Assembly: GCA_947462335.1 (NCBI GenBank)
Contig: OX381710.1
Span: forward strand, 1,116,001-1,180,000
DNA length: 64,000 bases
Direction: 5' to 3'
DNA from: Harmothoe impar
Taxonomy: Eukaryota; Annelida; Polychaeta; Phyllodocida; Polynoidae
Part shown: positions 53,947-64,000 of the stretch, one piece after another
Layout of the letters: every line of letters starts with the position of its first letter
Numbering within the stretch: position 1 is the stretch's first letter
Position numbers and translations under genes: made by a program
The notes under the pieces: generated by a model
What the model saw: the letters and a program-made list of their open reading frames with translations, nothing else
Database searches by the model: none
Told to the model about the DNA's origin: nothing

Positions 53947-54412
53947 AACTAAGTGCATTGTTTCCACTATATTAGTTCAGCTGGGGGTCAGCCTGACCTT
54001 GTGACAGCGGCCAAATACCTCTCTATGCTCAATGACCTGGCGGTATCCTAGCAACGCGCTGAGGTTATATATATACCCCCTGATTGGCTCCACCATGGCC
54101 GTTACCATGGTTACAGTGGCCGCATTGAGCAGCAGCCTTGTGGGGACAATTGAGCTAATGCCTTGTAGTGTGGGCAGGTGTGAAATGTGCCGCTGCCGCT
54201 GTCTAACCCTAGCGCTTTAATGTGGCTACACCCTTTGTCATCATGATGCATGAATGCAGGCCTGGCGAGTCTACACCCCAGAGCTGCATCCATTTATGCT
54301 TCATGCCGACCATTTGGGAGGATATCCTGGCGAGTTACTTGGCAGGGCTGCATTCATGCATCATGACAACAAAAAGAATAATGCCTTAAAGCACTATGCC
54401 GCCGTAACTGTC

Positions 54413-55180
54413 TAAATTACCTTGCCACCCAATAACCGACCGGACAGACCAGAAGGGCTGCAGCTGCGGAAGGGGAAATGAGCAAAGATCACAGCCGATA
54501 CCGCCATATTGAGAGGTTCGTAATATTGTCTACGGTGGTGTACACATAGCTAATCGAAAGGTTACAGCCGGTGAATATGGACCATCAACGCTTATAATCA
54601 AAGTTTCATAATGATATACTGAAAATGAAACTCCATTTAATCTCGAAGATCATATCAGTCCATCAATACAGCATTGAATCATGTTGGCTTCATTATATAA
54701 TGTGTCTATTTGTAATTTGTCTAAAATCGGTATATTTGACGAGTCGGCAACAGGATGCGTTTTCTTCTTCATACCTAATTCAATGGTGACACATGGTAAT
54801 TGTAAGCAAACGGAGCGCCTATTGTCACGGTCAGCATTTTTATAAGGCTTTCAGATTGAAACACGAAATCAGTTCAAAACAAAGTATTTAAACCGAAGTT
54901 CTAATTTGCAGAAAATGACTTCCAATGATCAAACGAAGTTCATTGTTCTATTTAATTTTGTTGTTCTTCCCTCTTCCCTAAGATTATCGGCTCTATTAGT
55001 TCCATCCTGCACAACACACATCACTGACTGGTCGGCTTGGCACTTGGAGTACTTAAGTTACACCATCATATGAATCCTGCTCAACCAATCTGTCTTACAG
55101 TTTTCTTACAATCTAAGTACCACAAACTATGTATTAACTCTTTGTCCACGATCTTTGATTACCAACCTCTTCTGCCCAGT
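54413..55180. other. Intron sequence of the PITPNC1-like gene
   Basis: No exon fits the flanking phase-0 exons here and no element was defined. The region is unremarkable AT-rich sequence. Confidence 0.4.
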
Positions 55181-55183
55181 CTG

Positions 55184-56045
55184 TGGTTCACCAGTCCCAC
55201 TGCAGACAATATGTTCTTCACCAGTCCCACTGCCCACAGTCTGTAGTTCACCAGGCTCACTGCAGACAATATGTAATTCACCCGTCCCACTGCCCACAGT
55301 CTGTAGTTCACCAGTCACACTGCAGACAGTCTATAGTTCACCAGTCCCACTGCAGACAGTCTGTAGTTCACCAGTCCCACTGCAGACAGTCTGTGGTTCA
55401 CCAGTCCCACTGCAGACAATCTGTGGTTCACCCGTCCTACTGCAGACTGTCTGTGGTTCACCAGTTCCATTGCAGACAGTCTGTAATTCACCAGTCCCAC
55501 TGCAGACAGTCTGTAATTCACCCGTCCCACTGCAGAGAGTCTGTGGTTCACCAGTCCCATTGCAGACAGTATGTAGTTCACCCGTCCCACTGCAGACAGT
55601 CTGTAGTTCACCAGGCTCACTGCAGACAATATGTGGTTCACCAGTCCCACTGCAGACAGTCTGTAGTTCACCAGTCCCACTGCAGACCGTCTGTAGTTCA
55701 TCCGTCCCACTGCAGACGGTCTGTAGTTCACCAGTCCCGCCGCAGACAGTCTGTGGTTCACCAGTCCCACTGCCCACAGTCTGCAGTTCACCAGTCCCGC
55801 CGCAGACAGTCTGTACTTAACCAGTCCCACTGCAGACAGTCTGTAGTTCACCAGTCCCACTGCAGACCGTCTGTAGTTCATCCGTCCCACTGCAGACGGT
55901 CTGTAGTTCACCAGTCCCGCCGCAGACAGTCTGTGGTTCACCAGTCCCACTGCCCACAGTCTGTAGTTCACCAGTCCCGCCGCAGACAGTCTGTACTTAA
56001 CCAGTCCCACTGCAGACAGTCTGTAGTTCACCAGGCTCATCGTAC
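55184..56045. repeat. 30-bp minisatellite, about 29 copies
   Basis: Unit GTTCACCAGTCCCACTGCAG followed by ACAGTCTGTA. Because 30 is a multiple of three, frames on both strands remain open for up to 314 codons (for example VVHQSHCRQS and SSPVPLQTVC repeats). These are not genes. A block of about 150-180 bp with CCGCCGCAGAC variants is itself repeated near 55670-55820 and 55850-56000. Confidence 0.95.
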
Positions 56046-57900
56046 ACCCTGCCACTATACTCTGTATTTCACAAACTCTATCCAAACCCTTCAAGTATTT
56101 CAATTCTTACATCCTGTCTACAACTGAGATTTCAAGTCCCAAAAACATTACTATAAGTTAGATAGATGTACTGTACAAAGATTGCTGCCAACTTGAATGT
56201 ACTGTAGTGGCTCGTTTAAGTGTACAGGCAATTATAGATTTCATTGCCACTGTACCTTGGCGCTTATACAATTCAGACACGTATTTAAGATAAATGTTTA
56301 AGTGTTTATTACTTATTTCAATATCCCTCGGCTTTTATCAATGACAATTGTTTATTCAAATACCCGGCGCTTAAAGGGATCATTACTCTACGCCAATTGG
56401 CTGCACTCAACATGACTTTTGGCAGACATGCACCCAGAAACCTGAATGAAGGTCAAGAGGCCATTTCCACTATTCGGATTTCTTTGTATTATACTGCCTG
56501 GCAATCAATCATCTTGTATATGCTGTACAGTGCTAACTCTAGTGCCAAGAAGATCTCATCGTCTAATGAACTATAGGCTAGACTTACTATAGGCTAGAGG
56601 AGCATAACACTGCCTAATGTCAATGCCAATCCCATCTGGTTCACATTATATAAGTTATACTTAAAGTGACCCTTTAAGGATCGCACAGTGCTTTTATGTC
56701 ATATTACCTTTGTCGTCATGATGCACATTCTGACTCAATACCCGACACCTCAGGATTGATACCCTCCCAAAGAGTCCGCATGATGCGTGAACGCAGCCCT
56801 GGCGAGCAGACTCAGACTCGCCAGGGCTGCTTCACGCAATCATTACGACCAAGGACATGACACATTAATACACTCTGCTACACTTAAAGGGTTAAGACAG
56901 CATTGAGGTGAGTAGGTGGTGGAGCTAATGGTGTAGGTGAGTGACTCGTGACCCTGGTAGCCCATCAACACGTGAAGCCTACATTACTACGAGTGCCGCG
57001 GGCTGAGGATCAATAAATCCATAGCCGACCCTGAGGGGATAGACTCGGCCTCTACAGACCGCCTGCCATTCACGCGCCTTGTAGGAGCTGCTGAAAGGTT
57101 ACTACTAGAGTTACACTCGTGACTACTGCCTTGTAAATCACACAGCTCCACAATTTATTATTTCAGATATATCCCTGCCAACACAATCTCAAGTGGAGCT
57201 CGTGTTATTCTAGAGTCATGACTCGTGATCCCTATGAGAATTTCAGAACGTTTCTGGAATGTTTCTGGACATCTTCTTTTGTCATATTCCCTAGAATCTT
57301 CTGTTTTTTTAACATGTGAAACTTGAGAAATTCATAACATTTCTGGAACATTCTCCGGACATTTTCTTGAAGAAGTAAATGTCGGGAAATTCATGTCATC
57401 ATTATAGCATTCTACTTGTGGATTTCTTGTTATTTACACGAGTAAAACTCGGGAAATACATATCATCATATACCGTTCCCTTGAAATACACAAGATGCTA
57501 ACTGTGTCACTCTTGAGTTCTGTTTGGAGGGATCATATCGTCCCGATAAAGCCCCTAAGGGGAAAAAATCATATACAAGTGCCTAGGATAGAGTAGTCTT
57601 CAAGTTATTCTTATTAAAGCAATGAATTAGAAAAAACGTTGGGTATTGATAGAATCCCTGAAAAGTACCCAATAACTTGGTGAAATCCCTATTTAGAGTG
57701 GCTACTTTTAAGGAAATCCCTAACTACGTACATCTCTGTATAATCTTGAATAAATTCATACACGTCTTGTATCAGCGTCAAAGGTAAAGACGCCTCTTAA
57801 TCAAAGAGCGCCCCATCGCATTATCGCGACAGCAGGATATATGCATTCATATAGCCATGTAGCACCTCTTACTACAAAATCTCACAAACAGAGGTATACA
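56046..57900. other. Intron sequence of the PITPNC1-like gene with one nested palindrome
   Basis: Apart from the nested-palindrome copy at 56670-56895, no feature was recognised. 57230-57500 has loosely repeated TTTCTGGAA.GTTTCTGGACAT and ACTCGGGAAATTCAT phrases. Confidence 0.4.
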
Positions 57901-57908
57901 TACGTGTT

Positions 57909-58032
57909 AGATAGACTACACCTGGACACGGTTCTTCCATATACCCACTGCCAAGACGAGGTGCTATACACCGAGTCGATGACCAGTGGGCAGTGGGTAT
58001 ATGGAAGAACTGTGTCCAGGTGTAGTCTATCT
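57909..58032. repeat. Near-perfect hairpin with 43-bp arms
   Basis: AGATAGACTACACCTGGACA, CGGTTCTTCCATATACCCAC, TGC pairs with its inverse ending GTAGTCTATCT, with one mismatch. The loop is about 38 bases. Weaker inverted similarity extends outward. It could be a small MITE. A transcribed hairpin of this length would also suit small-RNA processing, which is speculation. Confidence 0.7.
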
Positions 58033-58388
58033 GACTTAACCCTCGGGTATGCAAAATAACCAAGATGCGAAGCCTTTGTCTTAGCCGTTCACCGTGGGTT
58101 AAAGGTATTAAACGTACAGAATGTGTGGGTAAAGGAATATCTAAAGGCTTATCCAATTCATTATTCAAATCTAATGCAACTATACTGTGATTTATAATGA
58201 TACTATACTTCTCTTGTTGGACGAGTATGACCTTGTGATGTAATACAACTAATCAGTCACAAAATCAAAGCCTAATTAACTAAATTACTCTCTTACAGCA
58301 CATGCTATAACAGTCATTACCACCTACAGTGGTCGTACCACTACGCACAAAGTGCCAGAAATTCCAAAAGTATTCCTACCGGTCTTAA

Positions 58389-58710
58389 TCCTTTAAGGGC
58401 CGCATAGTGCTTTAATGCATTATGCCCTGTCGTCCTGATGCCGACCCTGACACACTGCCGGAGCAGTGACTACTGATACCTTTAAGGATCATAGTGCATC
58501 AATGCATCAAACCTTGGCCGTCATGATACATGATTGCAGCCCTGACGACTAACTTGCCTGTACTGCATTCATGCATCATGCCTACCCTACGGGGTTGATA
58601 CACTCCTGAAGGGTCGGCATGATGCATCAATGTTACTCGCCGGGGCTACATCGGTGCATCACAATGACAAATGTCACCACATTTAGCGACATGCCGTCCG
58701 TAAAGGGTTA
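58389..58710. mobile_element. Nested-palindrome element, tandem or composite copy
   Basis: TTAATCCTTTAAGGGCCGC at the left and CCGTAAAGGGTTAA at the right. It contains two starts of the outer repeat (58389 and 58478), suggesting one copy inserted in or fused with another. TTAA occurs at both outer edges. Confidence 0.6.
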
Positions 58711-59235
58711 ATACGGCAGCTAGAGTAGATAAGGTTTTCTTACATCAGATGTACACAGAGGGCCCCTGCCCTATCTCAACATTGTCCCTCACTAATTGCA
58801 TCCACAGCCCCTTACGTCTAATTACATCTTACCGTACATACTTTCAGGCCTACCCCCCCGCCGTGTGTGTATTTGGGGGGGGGGGGGGCAGGGGAGGGAA
58901 GGGGTGCAGATTGGAGGTACCTGAATCCAGTATCTGACTCCCAGCCTAATACTATGTATTCGGGCTGGGAGCAGGGCTGTTCTGCACAAAACGTGTGCAT
59001 TGAGGAATACACGCCAAACAACAGACAGATTATTATCTAGATCAAAGGGGGTTATCAAAATAAGAATTAAGATACCCTCTGGCTGGGGGCTACTGTTTAT
59101 TTAACACCTAGCGGTATATGTGTATTAGGTGGGGTAACAGCCTGCTCCCAGGCTATCCAACTGGTAAGATAGACGCTGGCCGAGGCCGTGCTGAACCTCT
59201 CACTTCAGGGACACAGTGACTATAGCTGGAAACTG

Positions 59236-59490
59236 TCTTTAAGGGCCGCATAGTGATTAAATATGTCCTTGGTCGTCACGATGCATGAATGCAGCCCTGG
59301 TGAGTCTACTAACTGACCAAGGCTGCATTCATGCATCATGCCGACCCTGAGGGAATGTATCATCCCCGCAGGGTCGGCATGTTACTTGGAATGGATTTTT
59401 CACTTGCAGGTTACTCGCCACTGCTGCATCCAAACATCATGCCGATAAAGGGCATAATGCATTAAAGCATAATGCGGCCCTTAAAGGGTA
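59236..59490. mobile_element. Nested-palindrome element, well-preserved copy
   Basis: CTTTAAGGGCCGCATAGTG at the left and ATAATGCGGCCCTTAAAGG at the right, with ATGCATGAATGCAGCCCTGG, CCAAGGCTGCATTCATGCAT, GCCGACCCTGAGGG and CCGCAGGGTCGGCATG between. It lies in the intron before PITPNC1-like exon 59995-60066. Confidence 0.7.
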
Positions 59491-59994
59491 TATACCTGTG
59501 CTCCCATGGAGACTTGCTGTTATCCCATCTCGTGCTAGGATGTTGCTCCCTCCTCCAGAACCGTAGCCCTACATAGCAACAGCTCCGGGAAACACCACTT
59601 ATAAATAGACTGCTTTAATCATAGGATCTTATTACTTGAAGCGCTGCTCTAGTTCTTCGTGGAAAATTGTGACATATATATATAGATAGATAATCTGTTT
59701 TTAGCTACGATAATTTGATAAGCCATTAAATAACTCTTCAAGGGCCACATCGTGTATTAATGCCTTATGCCCTTCATCGTCATTAGCATTGATGCATGGA
59801 TGCAGCCTTGGCCAGTAACTCGCCCGTGCTGCATTATGCTTTATGGTTTATACATCCCTGAAGATCGCCATGATGCATTCATGCTGCCCTGCCGAGTAGA
59901 TGCACCAGGGCTGCATTCATGCATCATGACAACAAAAGAGCACATTAAAGCACTATGTTGCCCCTAAAGGGTTAAACGTATAGTTTGTACTCAC

Positions 59995-60066
59995 ATTCTC
60001 TGAGCTGCCGTTGTTGTCTTCATATCGCGTCTCTATGTGGATGTTGAATTTGGGGATAAACGAACA
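59995..60066 (-). CDS. PITPNC1: PITPNC1-like gene, exon with the IHIET strand
   Basis: 72 bases, phase 0 in and out. It encodes CSFIPKFNIHIETRYED and NNGSSEN. CSF.PKF.IHIET.YEDN.GS matches PITPNC1 closely, and PITPNA/B have [21 protein letters not shown] at this place. The protein (class IIB, cytosolic) is known to bind and transfer phosphatidylinositol and phosphatidic acid. Together the five exons give about 187 residues. The first about 95-100 residues lie right of the window. The intron to the next exon is 7.8 kb. Confidence 0.88.
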
Positions 60067-60430
60067 CTGAAAAAGAAAGCGTAAACATGTCATATAACAG
60101 CAGACACTAGGGCGTAAATATAGCGGTGTATCCCTGTGAAGGCTATTTTCAGTACTTCTCGCGTGTGAGTTCTCGTGTGCAACCTGAATCCTGCCTATAA
60201 TTCGCAGCCTGACTTTTGAGCGACTCATATTTCCCACACTCGTGGTCTTTTTTTCTTTTTTTTTTTTACTTTACTACTGTACTGTACTTCCAAAACACTC
60301 GTATAGCCCGCAGTCCCTTCCTTGCAACTGTGTATATCCCTCATTTCAGAGCTTGGTGTAATTAAATAAATACATATAATTATCTATGCATTTTGAAATG
60401 TACATGCACGATTATGAAATGAGCGCTTAC

Positions 60431-60438
60431 CGTATATT
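60431..60438 (-). CDS. PITPNC1: Possible 8-nt microexon of the PITPNC1-like gene
   Basis: On the minus strand, a long pyrimidine tract ending CCTGCCACAG is followed by AATATACG and then GTAAGC. With one base from an upstream exon it would encode (E)YT in phase with CSFIPKF, giving EYTCSF, the residues expected here in PITPNC1. No other acceptor nearby keeps frame. Eight-base exons are rare, so the call is tentative. Confidence 0.4.
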
Positions 60439-60649
60439 CTGTGGCAGGAACATGATGGGGAATGCAGGGAATGGAAATAAGATTTACAATTAGTAAAAGC
60501 CGGCAAAGCAGGCACAGAACATTAAGACACATATGGCAGCTTGTTACTGAGAACTCCAAGATACATGTATTAAAGATAGTGTTGATCCTGATAGGGCCTT
60601 TTTCTGTTTGGCCATGGGGTAAAGGCCTGTTTGGGGTTGGGTAGGATAG

Positions 60650-63595
60650 AAACTAGTAGAGTGGGGTAGAGTAAGGTATGGTAGTGTAAGGTAGGGTAGG
60701 GTAGTGTAGGGTAGGGTAGGGTAAGGTAGTGTAGGGTAGGGTAAGGTAGGGTAGGGTAAGGTAGGGTAGGGTAAGGTAAGGTAGGGTAGGGTAGTGTAGG
60801 GTAAGGTAGGGTAGGGTAGGGTAAGGTAAGGTAGGGTAGGCTAAGGTAGGGTAGGGTAAGGTGGGGTAGGGTAAGGTAGTGTAGTGTAGGGTAGGGTAGG
60901 GTAAGGTAGGGTAGGGTAGTGTAGGGTAGAGTAGGGTAGGGTAGGGTAAGGTAGGGTAGGCTAAGGTAGGGCAGAGTAGGGTAGGGTAGGGTAAGGTAGG
61001 GTAGGCTAAGGTAGGGTAGGGTAAGGTAGGGTAGGGTAGTGTAGGGTAGAGTAGGGTAAGGTAGGGTAGGGTAAGGTAGGGTAGGGTAGGGTAGAGTAGG
61101 GTAGGGTAAGGTAGAGTAGGGTAGGGTAGGGTAAGGTAGGGTAGGCTAAGATAGGGTAGGGTAGTGTAGGGTAGAGTAGGGTAGGGTAAGGTAGGGTAAG
61201 GTGGGGTAGGGTAGGGTAAGGTAGTGTAGTGTAGGGTAGGGTAGGGTAAGGTAGGGTAGGGTAGGGTAAGGTAAGGTAGGGTAGGCTAAGGTAGGGTAGG
61301 GTTACTGGGTAAGGTAGGGTAGGGTAAGGTAGGATAGGGTAGGGTAAGGTAGGGTAGGGTAAGGTAGGGTAGGGTGGTGTAGGGTAGGGTAAGGTAGGGT
61401 AGGGTAGGGTGGTGTAAGGTAGGGTAGGGTAAGGTAGGATAGTGTAGGGTAAGGTAGGGTAAGGTAGGGTAGGGTAAGGTAGGGTAGGGTGGGGTAGAGT
61501 AGGGTAAGGTAGGGTAGGGTAGGGTAAGGTAGGGTAGGGTAGGGTAAGGTAGGGTAGGGTGGGGTAGAGTAGGGTAAGGTAGGTTAGGGGAGGGTAAGGT
61601 TTGGTAGGGTAAGGTAAGGTAGGGTCGGGTGAGGTAGGGTAGGGTAGGGTAGGGTAGGGTAGGGTAGGGTAGGGTAGTGTAGGGTAGGGTAAGGAAGTGT
61701 AGGGTAGGGTGGGGTAGGGTAGGGTGGTGTAAGGTAGGGTTGTGTAGGGTAGGGTAAGGTAGGGTCGGGTCGGATAGGGTAGTGTAAGGTAAGGTAGGGT
61801 AAGGTAGGGTAGCGTAGCGTAGTGTAAGGTAAGGTAGGGTAGGGTGGGGTAGGGTAAGGTAGGGTAGGGTAGGGTAGGGTAAGTAAGCTAAGGTAGGGTA
61901 GGGTAAGGTGGGTAGGGTAGGGTAAGGTAGTGCAGTGTAGGGTAGGGTAAGGTAGGGTAGGGTAAGGTAAGGTAGGGTAGGCTAAGGTAGGGTAGGGTAA
62001 GGTAGAATAGGGTAGGGTAAGGTAGGATAGGGTAGGGTAAGGTAGGGTAGGGTAAGGTAGGGTAGGGTGGTGTAGGGTAGGGTAAGGTAGGGTAGGGTAG
62101 GGTAGGGTAAGGTAGGGTAGGGTAGGGTAAGGTAGGGTAGGGTGGGGTAGAGTAGGGTAAGGTAGGGTAGGGTAGAGTAGGGTAGGGTAAGGTAGGGTAA
62201 GGTGGGGTAGGGTAGGGTAAGGTAGTGTAGTGTAGGGTAGGGTAGGGTAAGGTAGGGTAGGGTAGGGTAAGGTAAGGTAGGGTAGGCTAAGGTAGGGTAG
62301 GGTTACTGGGTAAGGTAGGGTAGGGTAAGGTAGGATAGGGTAGGGTAAGGTAGGGTAGGGTAAGGTAGGGTAGGGTGGTGTAGGGTAGGGTAAGGTAGGG
62401 TAGGGTAGGGTGGTGTAAGGTAGGGTAGGGTAAGGTAGGATAGTGTAGGGTAAGGTAGGGTAAGGTAGGGTAGGGTAAGGTAGGGTAGGGTGGGGTAGAG
62501 TAGGGTAAGGTAGGGTAGGGTAGGGTAAGGTAGGGTAGGGTAGGGTAAGGTAGGGTAGGGTGGGGTAGAGTAGGGTAAGGTAGGTTAGGGGAGGGTAAGG
62601 TTTGGTAGGGTAAGGTAAGGTAGGGTCGGGTGAGGTAGGGTAGGGTAGGGTAGGGTAGGGTAGGGTAGGGTAGGGTAGGGTAGTGTAGGGTAGGGTAAGG
62701 AAGTGTAGGGTAGGGTGGGGTAGGGTAGGGTGGTGTAAGGTAGGGTTGTGTAGGGTAGGGTAAGGTAGGGTCGGGTCGGATAGGGTAGTGTAAGGTAAGG
62801 TAGGGTAAGGTAGGGTAGCGTAGCGTAGTGTAAGGTAAGGTAGGGTAGGGTGGGGTAGGGTAAGGTAGGGTAGGGTAGGGTAGGGTAAGTAAGCTAAGGT
62901 AGGGTAGGGTAAGGTGGGTAGGGTAGGCTAAGGTAGTGCAGTGTAGGGTAGGGTAAGGTAGGGTAGGGTAAGGTAAGGTAGGGTAGGCTAAGGTAGGGTA
63001 GGGTAAGGTAGAATAGGGTAGGGTAAGGTAGGATAGGGTAGGGTAAGGTAGGGTAGGGTAAGGTAGGGTAGGGTGGTGTAGGGTAGGGTAAGGTAGGGTA
63101 GGGTAGGGTAGGGTAAGGTAGGGTAGGGTAGGGTAAGGTAGGGTAGGGTGGGGTAGAGTAGGGTAAGGTAGGGTAGGGTAGGGTAGGGTTAGGTAGGGTA
63201 GGGTAGGGTAAGGTAGGGTAGGGTGGGGTAGAGTAGGGTAAGGTAGGTTAGGGGAGGGTAAGGTTTGGTAGGGTAAGGTAAGGTAGGGTCGGGTGAGGTA
63301 GGGTAGGGTAGGGTAGGGTAGGGTAGGGTAGGGTAAGGAAGTGTAGGGTAGGGTGGGGTAGGGTAGGGTAGGGTGGTGTAAGGTAGGGTTGTGTAGGGTA
63401 GGGTAAGGTAGGGTCGGGTCGGATAGGGTAGTGTAAGGTAAGGTAGGGTAAGGTAGGGTAGCGTAGCGTAGTGTAAGGTAAGGTAGGGTAGGGTGGGGTA
63501 GGGTAAGGTAGGGTAGGGTAAGTAAGCTAAGGTAGGGTAGTGGGGCAGGCTATGGTAGGGTAGGTAGAGACTGGTAGGCTATAAGGTACCAGTAA
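60650..63595. repeat. G-rich GTAGG/GTAAG satellite with ~1-kb higher-order repeats
   Basis: About 2.9 kb of 5-bp units GTAGG, GTAAG, GTGGG and TAGTG. Rare phrases mark a higher-order unit: AGGTTAGGGGAGGGTAAGG at 61581, 62582 and 63245, and GGGTTACTGGGTAAGG near 61301 and 62301. The first two repeats are therefore 1,001 bases apart and the third has lost about 340. The G-rich strand carries many GGGTAGGGTAGGGTAGGG stretches with G-quadruplex potential. It resembles but is not a telomere repeat. Confidence 0.95.
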
Positions 63596-63671
63596 GGTGC
63601 GTGACGGCAGGGAGGGGTGAAGGAATAGATACATCATTCCTGACGCTGTATGAGTGTTGGTTCACGTTAAT

Positions 63672-63862
63672 GTGCCTCTACATGGGTGCCCGACTTTTTG
63701 ACCATGTCACCGTGTCGGTGTGTCGATTTTTATGTATATAAGGACTTATAGGGAGATAACTGCAGGTCGATTTTTATCCTCTATTTTTCTGTGTCCGTCG
63801 GTTTTTTAAATGGCCCAAAACGGCTGTGTCGCCCGTGTCGAATTACACCCATGTAGAGGCAC
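63672..63862. mobile_element. GTGCCTCTACATGGG MITE, copy 3, with 6-bp duplication
   Basis: 191 bp with the same 15-bp ends. GTTAAT lies directly outside both ends (63666-63671 and 63863-63868), a clean candidate 6-bp target duplication. The interior has TGTCGATTTTTATGTATATA and GTGTCGCCCGTGTCG units. Confidence 0.85.
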
Positions 63863-64000
63863 GTTAATACAACACTATGAGTAAAATATAACATGAACTG
63901 AACACTTATAACAGGCTTTGATTTCACAAAATAGGTAGAGCTCATTTTTTGTATTTACAAAACAGGATTTGGCAAATCACACACTGCATTACAGCCACGC

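Noticed and set aside
55155..56127. Frames of up to 314 codons on both strands
   Set aside because: They are translations of a 30-bp minisatellite inside a PITPNC1-like intron.
60650..63595. Interstitial telomere
   Set aside because: The units are GTAGG/GTAAG pentamers with drift, not TTAGGG hexamers.

Overview
This is a eukaryotic genomic window: spliced exons with GT/AG junctions, large introns, an assembly gap of 200 Ns, and very heavy repeat content. Two features suggest an invertebrate deuterostome, most likely a lancelet (Branchiostoma). One is the animal gene content: a PITPNC1-like phosphatidylinositol transfer protein, a long C2H2 zinc-finger gene and a PEBP-domain protein. The other is the density of short inverted-repeat transposons and intronic minisatellites. 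The species is an inference.

Layout. 0.3-2.6 kb: the last three exons of a PEBP-like gene on the + strand, with a tyrosine-recombinase relic in its last intron. 4.2-13.0 kb: an 8.8-kb almost perfect palindrome bounded by a 4-bp direct repeat (ACTT). Each arm carries the same unidentified two-frame coding region, CAG-rich tracts and promoter-like subterminal repeats. 13.4-23.8 kb: a stack of non-autonomous elements (hAT-like, PIF/Harbinger-like, foldback elements with tandem repeats in their arms). 24.2-27.8 kb: a 28-finger C2H2 gene on the + strand. An acidic block of decayed fingers splits its array, and beyond its stop codon lies a coding-like tail. 28.6-38 kb: repeats, including a 2.6/3.1-kb tandem duplication in which one copy carries a Harbinger-like insertion and the other is an empty site.

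38.5-44.5 kb: seven exons of a minus-strand alpha-helical (ARM/HEAT-like) protein gene. Each join keeps frame. Its introns hold minisatellites and extra copies of exon ends. 48.0-60.4 kb: the last five exons (perhaps six, with an 8-nt microexon) of a minus-strand PITPNC1 orthologue. The 5' part lies beyond the window. 60.65-63.6 kb: a G-rich GTAGG/GTAAG satellite with a higher-order period of about 1 kb.

A family of nested palindromes built on ATGATGCATGAATGCAG occurs about 14 times between 30 and 60 kb and not in the first 30 kb. The genes do not form a pathway together. The PITPNC1-like gene and the ARM-like gene lie head-to-tail on the minus strand. The most unusual objects are the 8.8-kb palindromic element, the decaying zinc-finger array and the duplicated exon ends.
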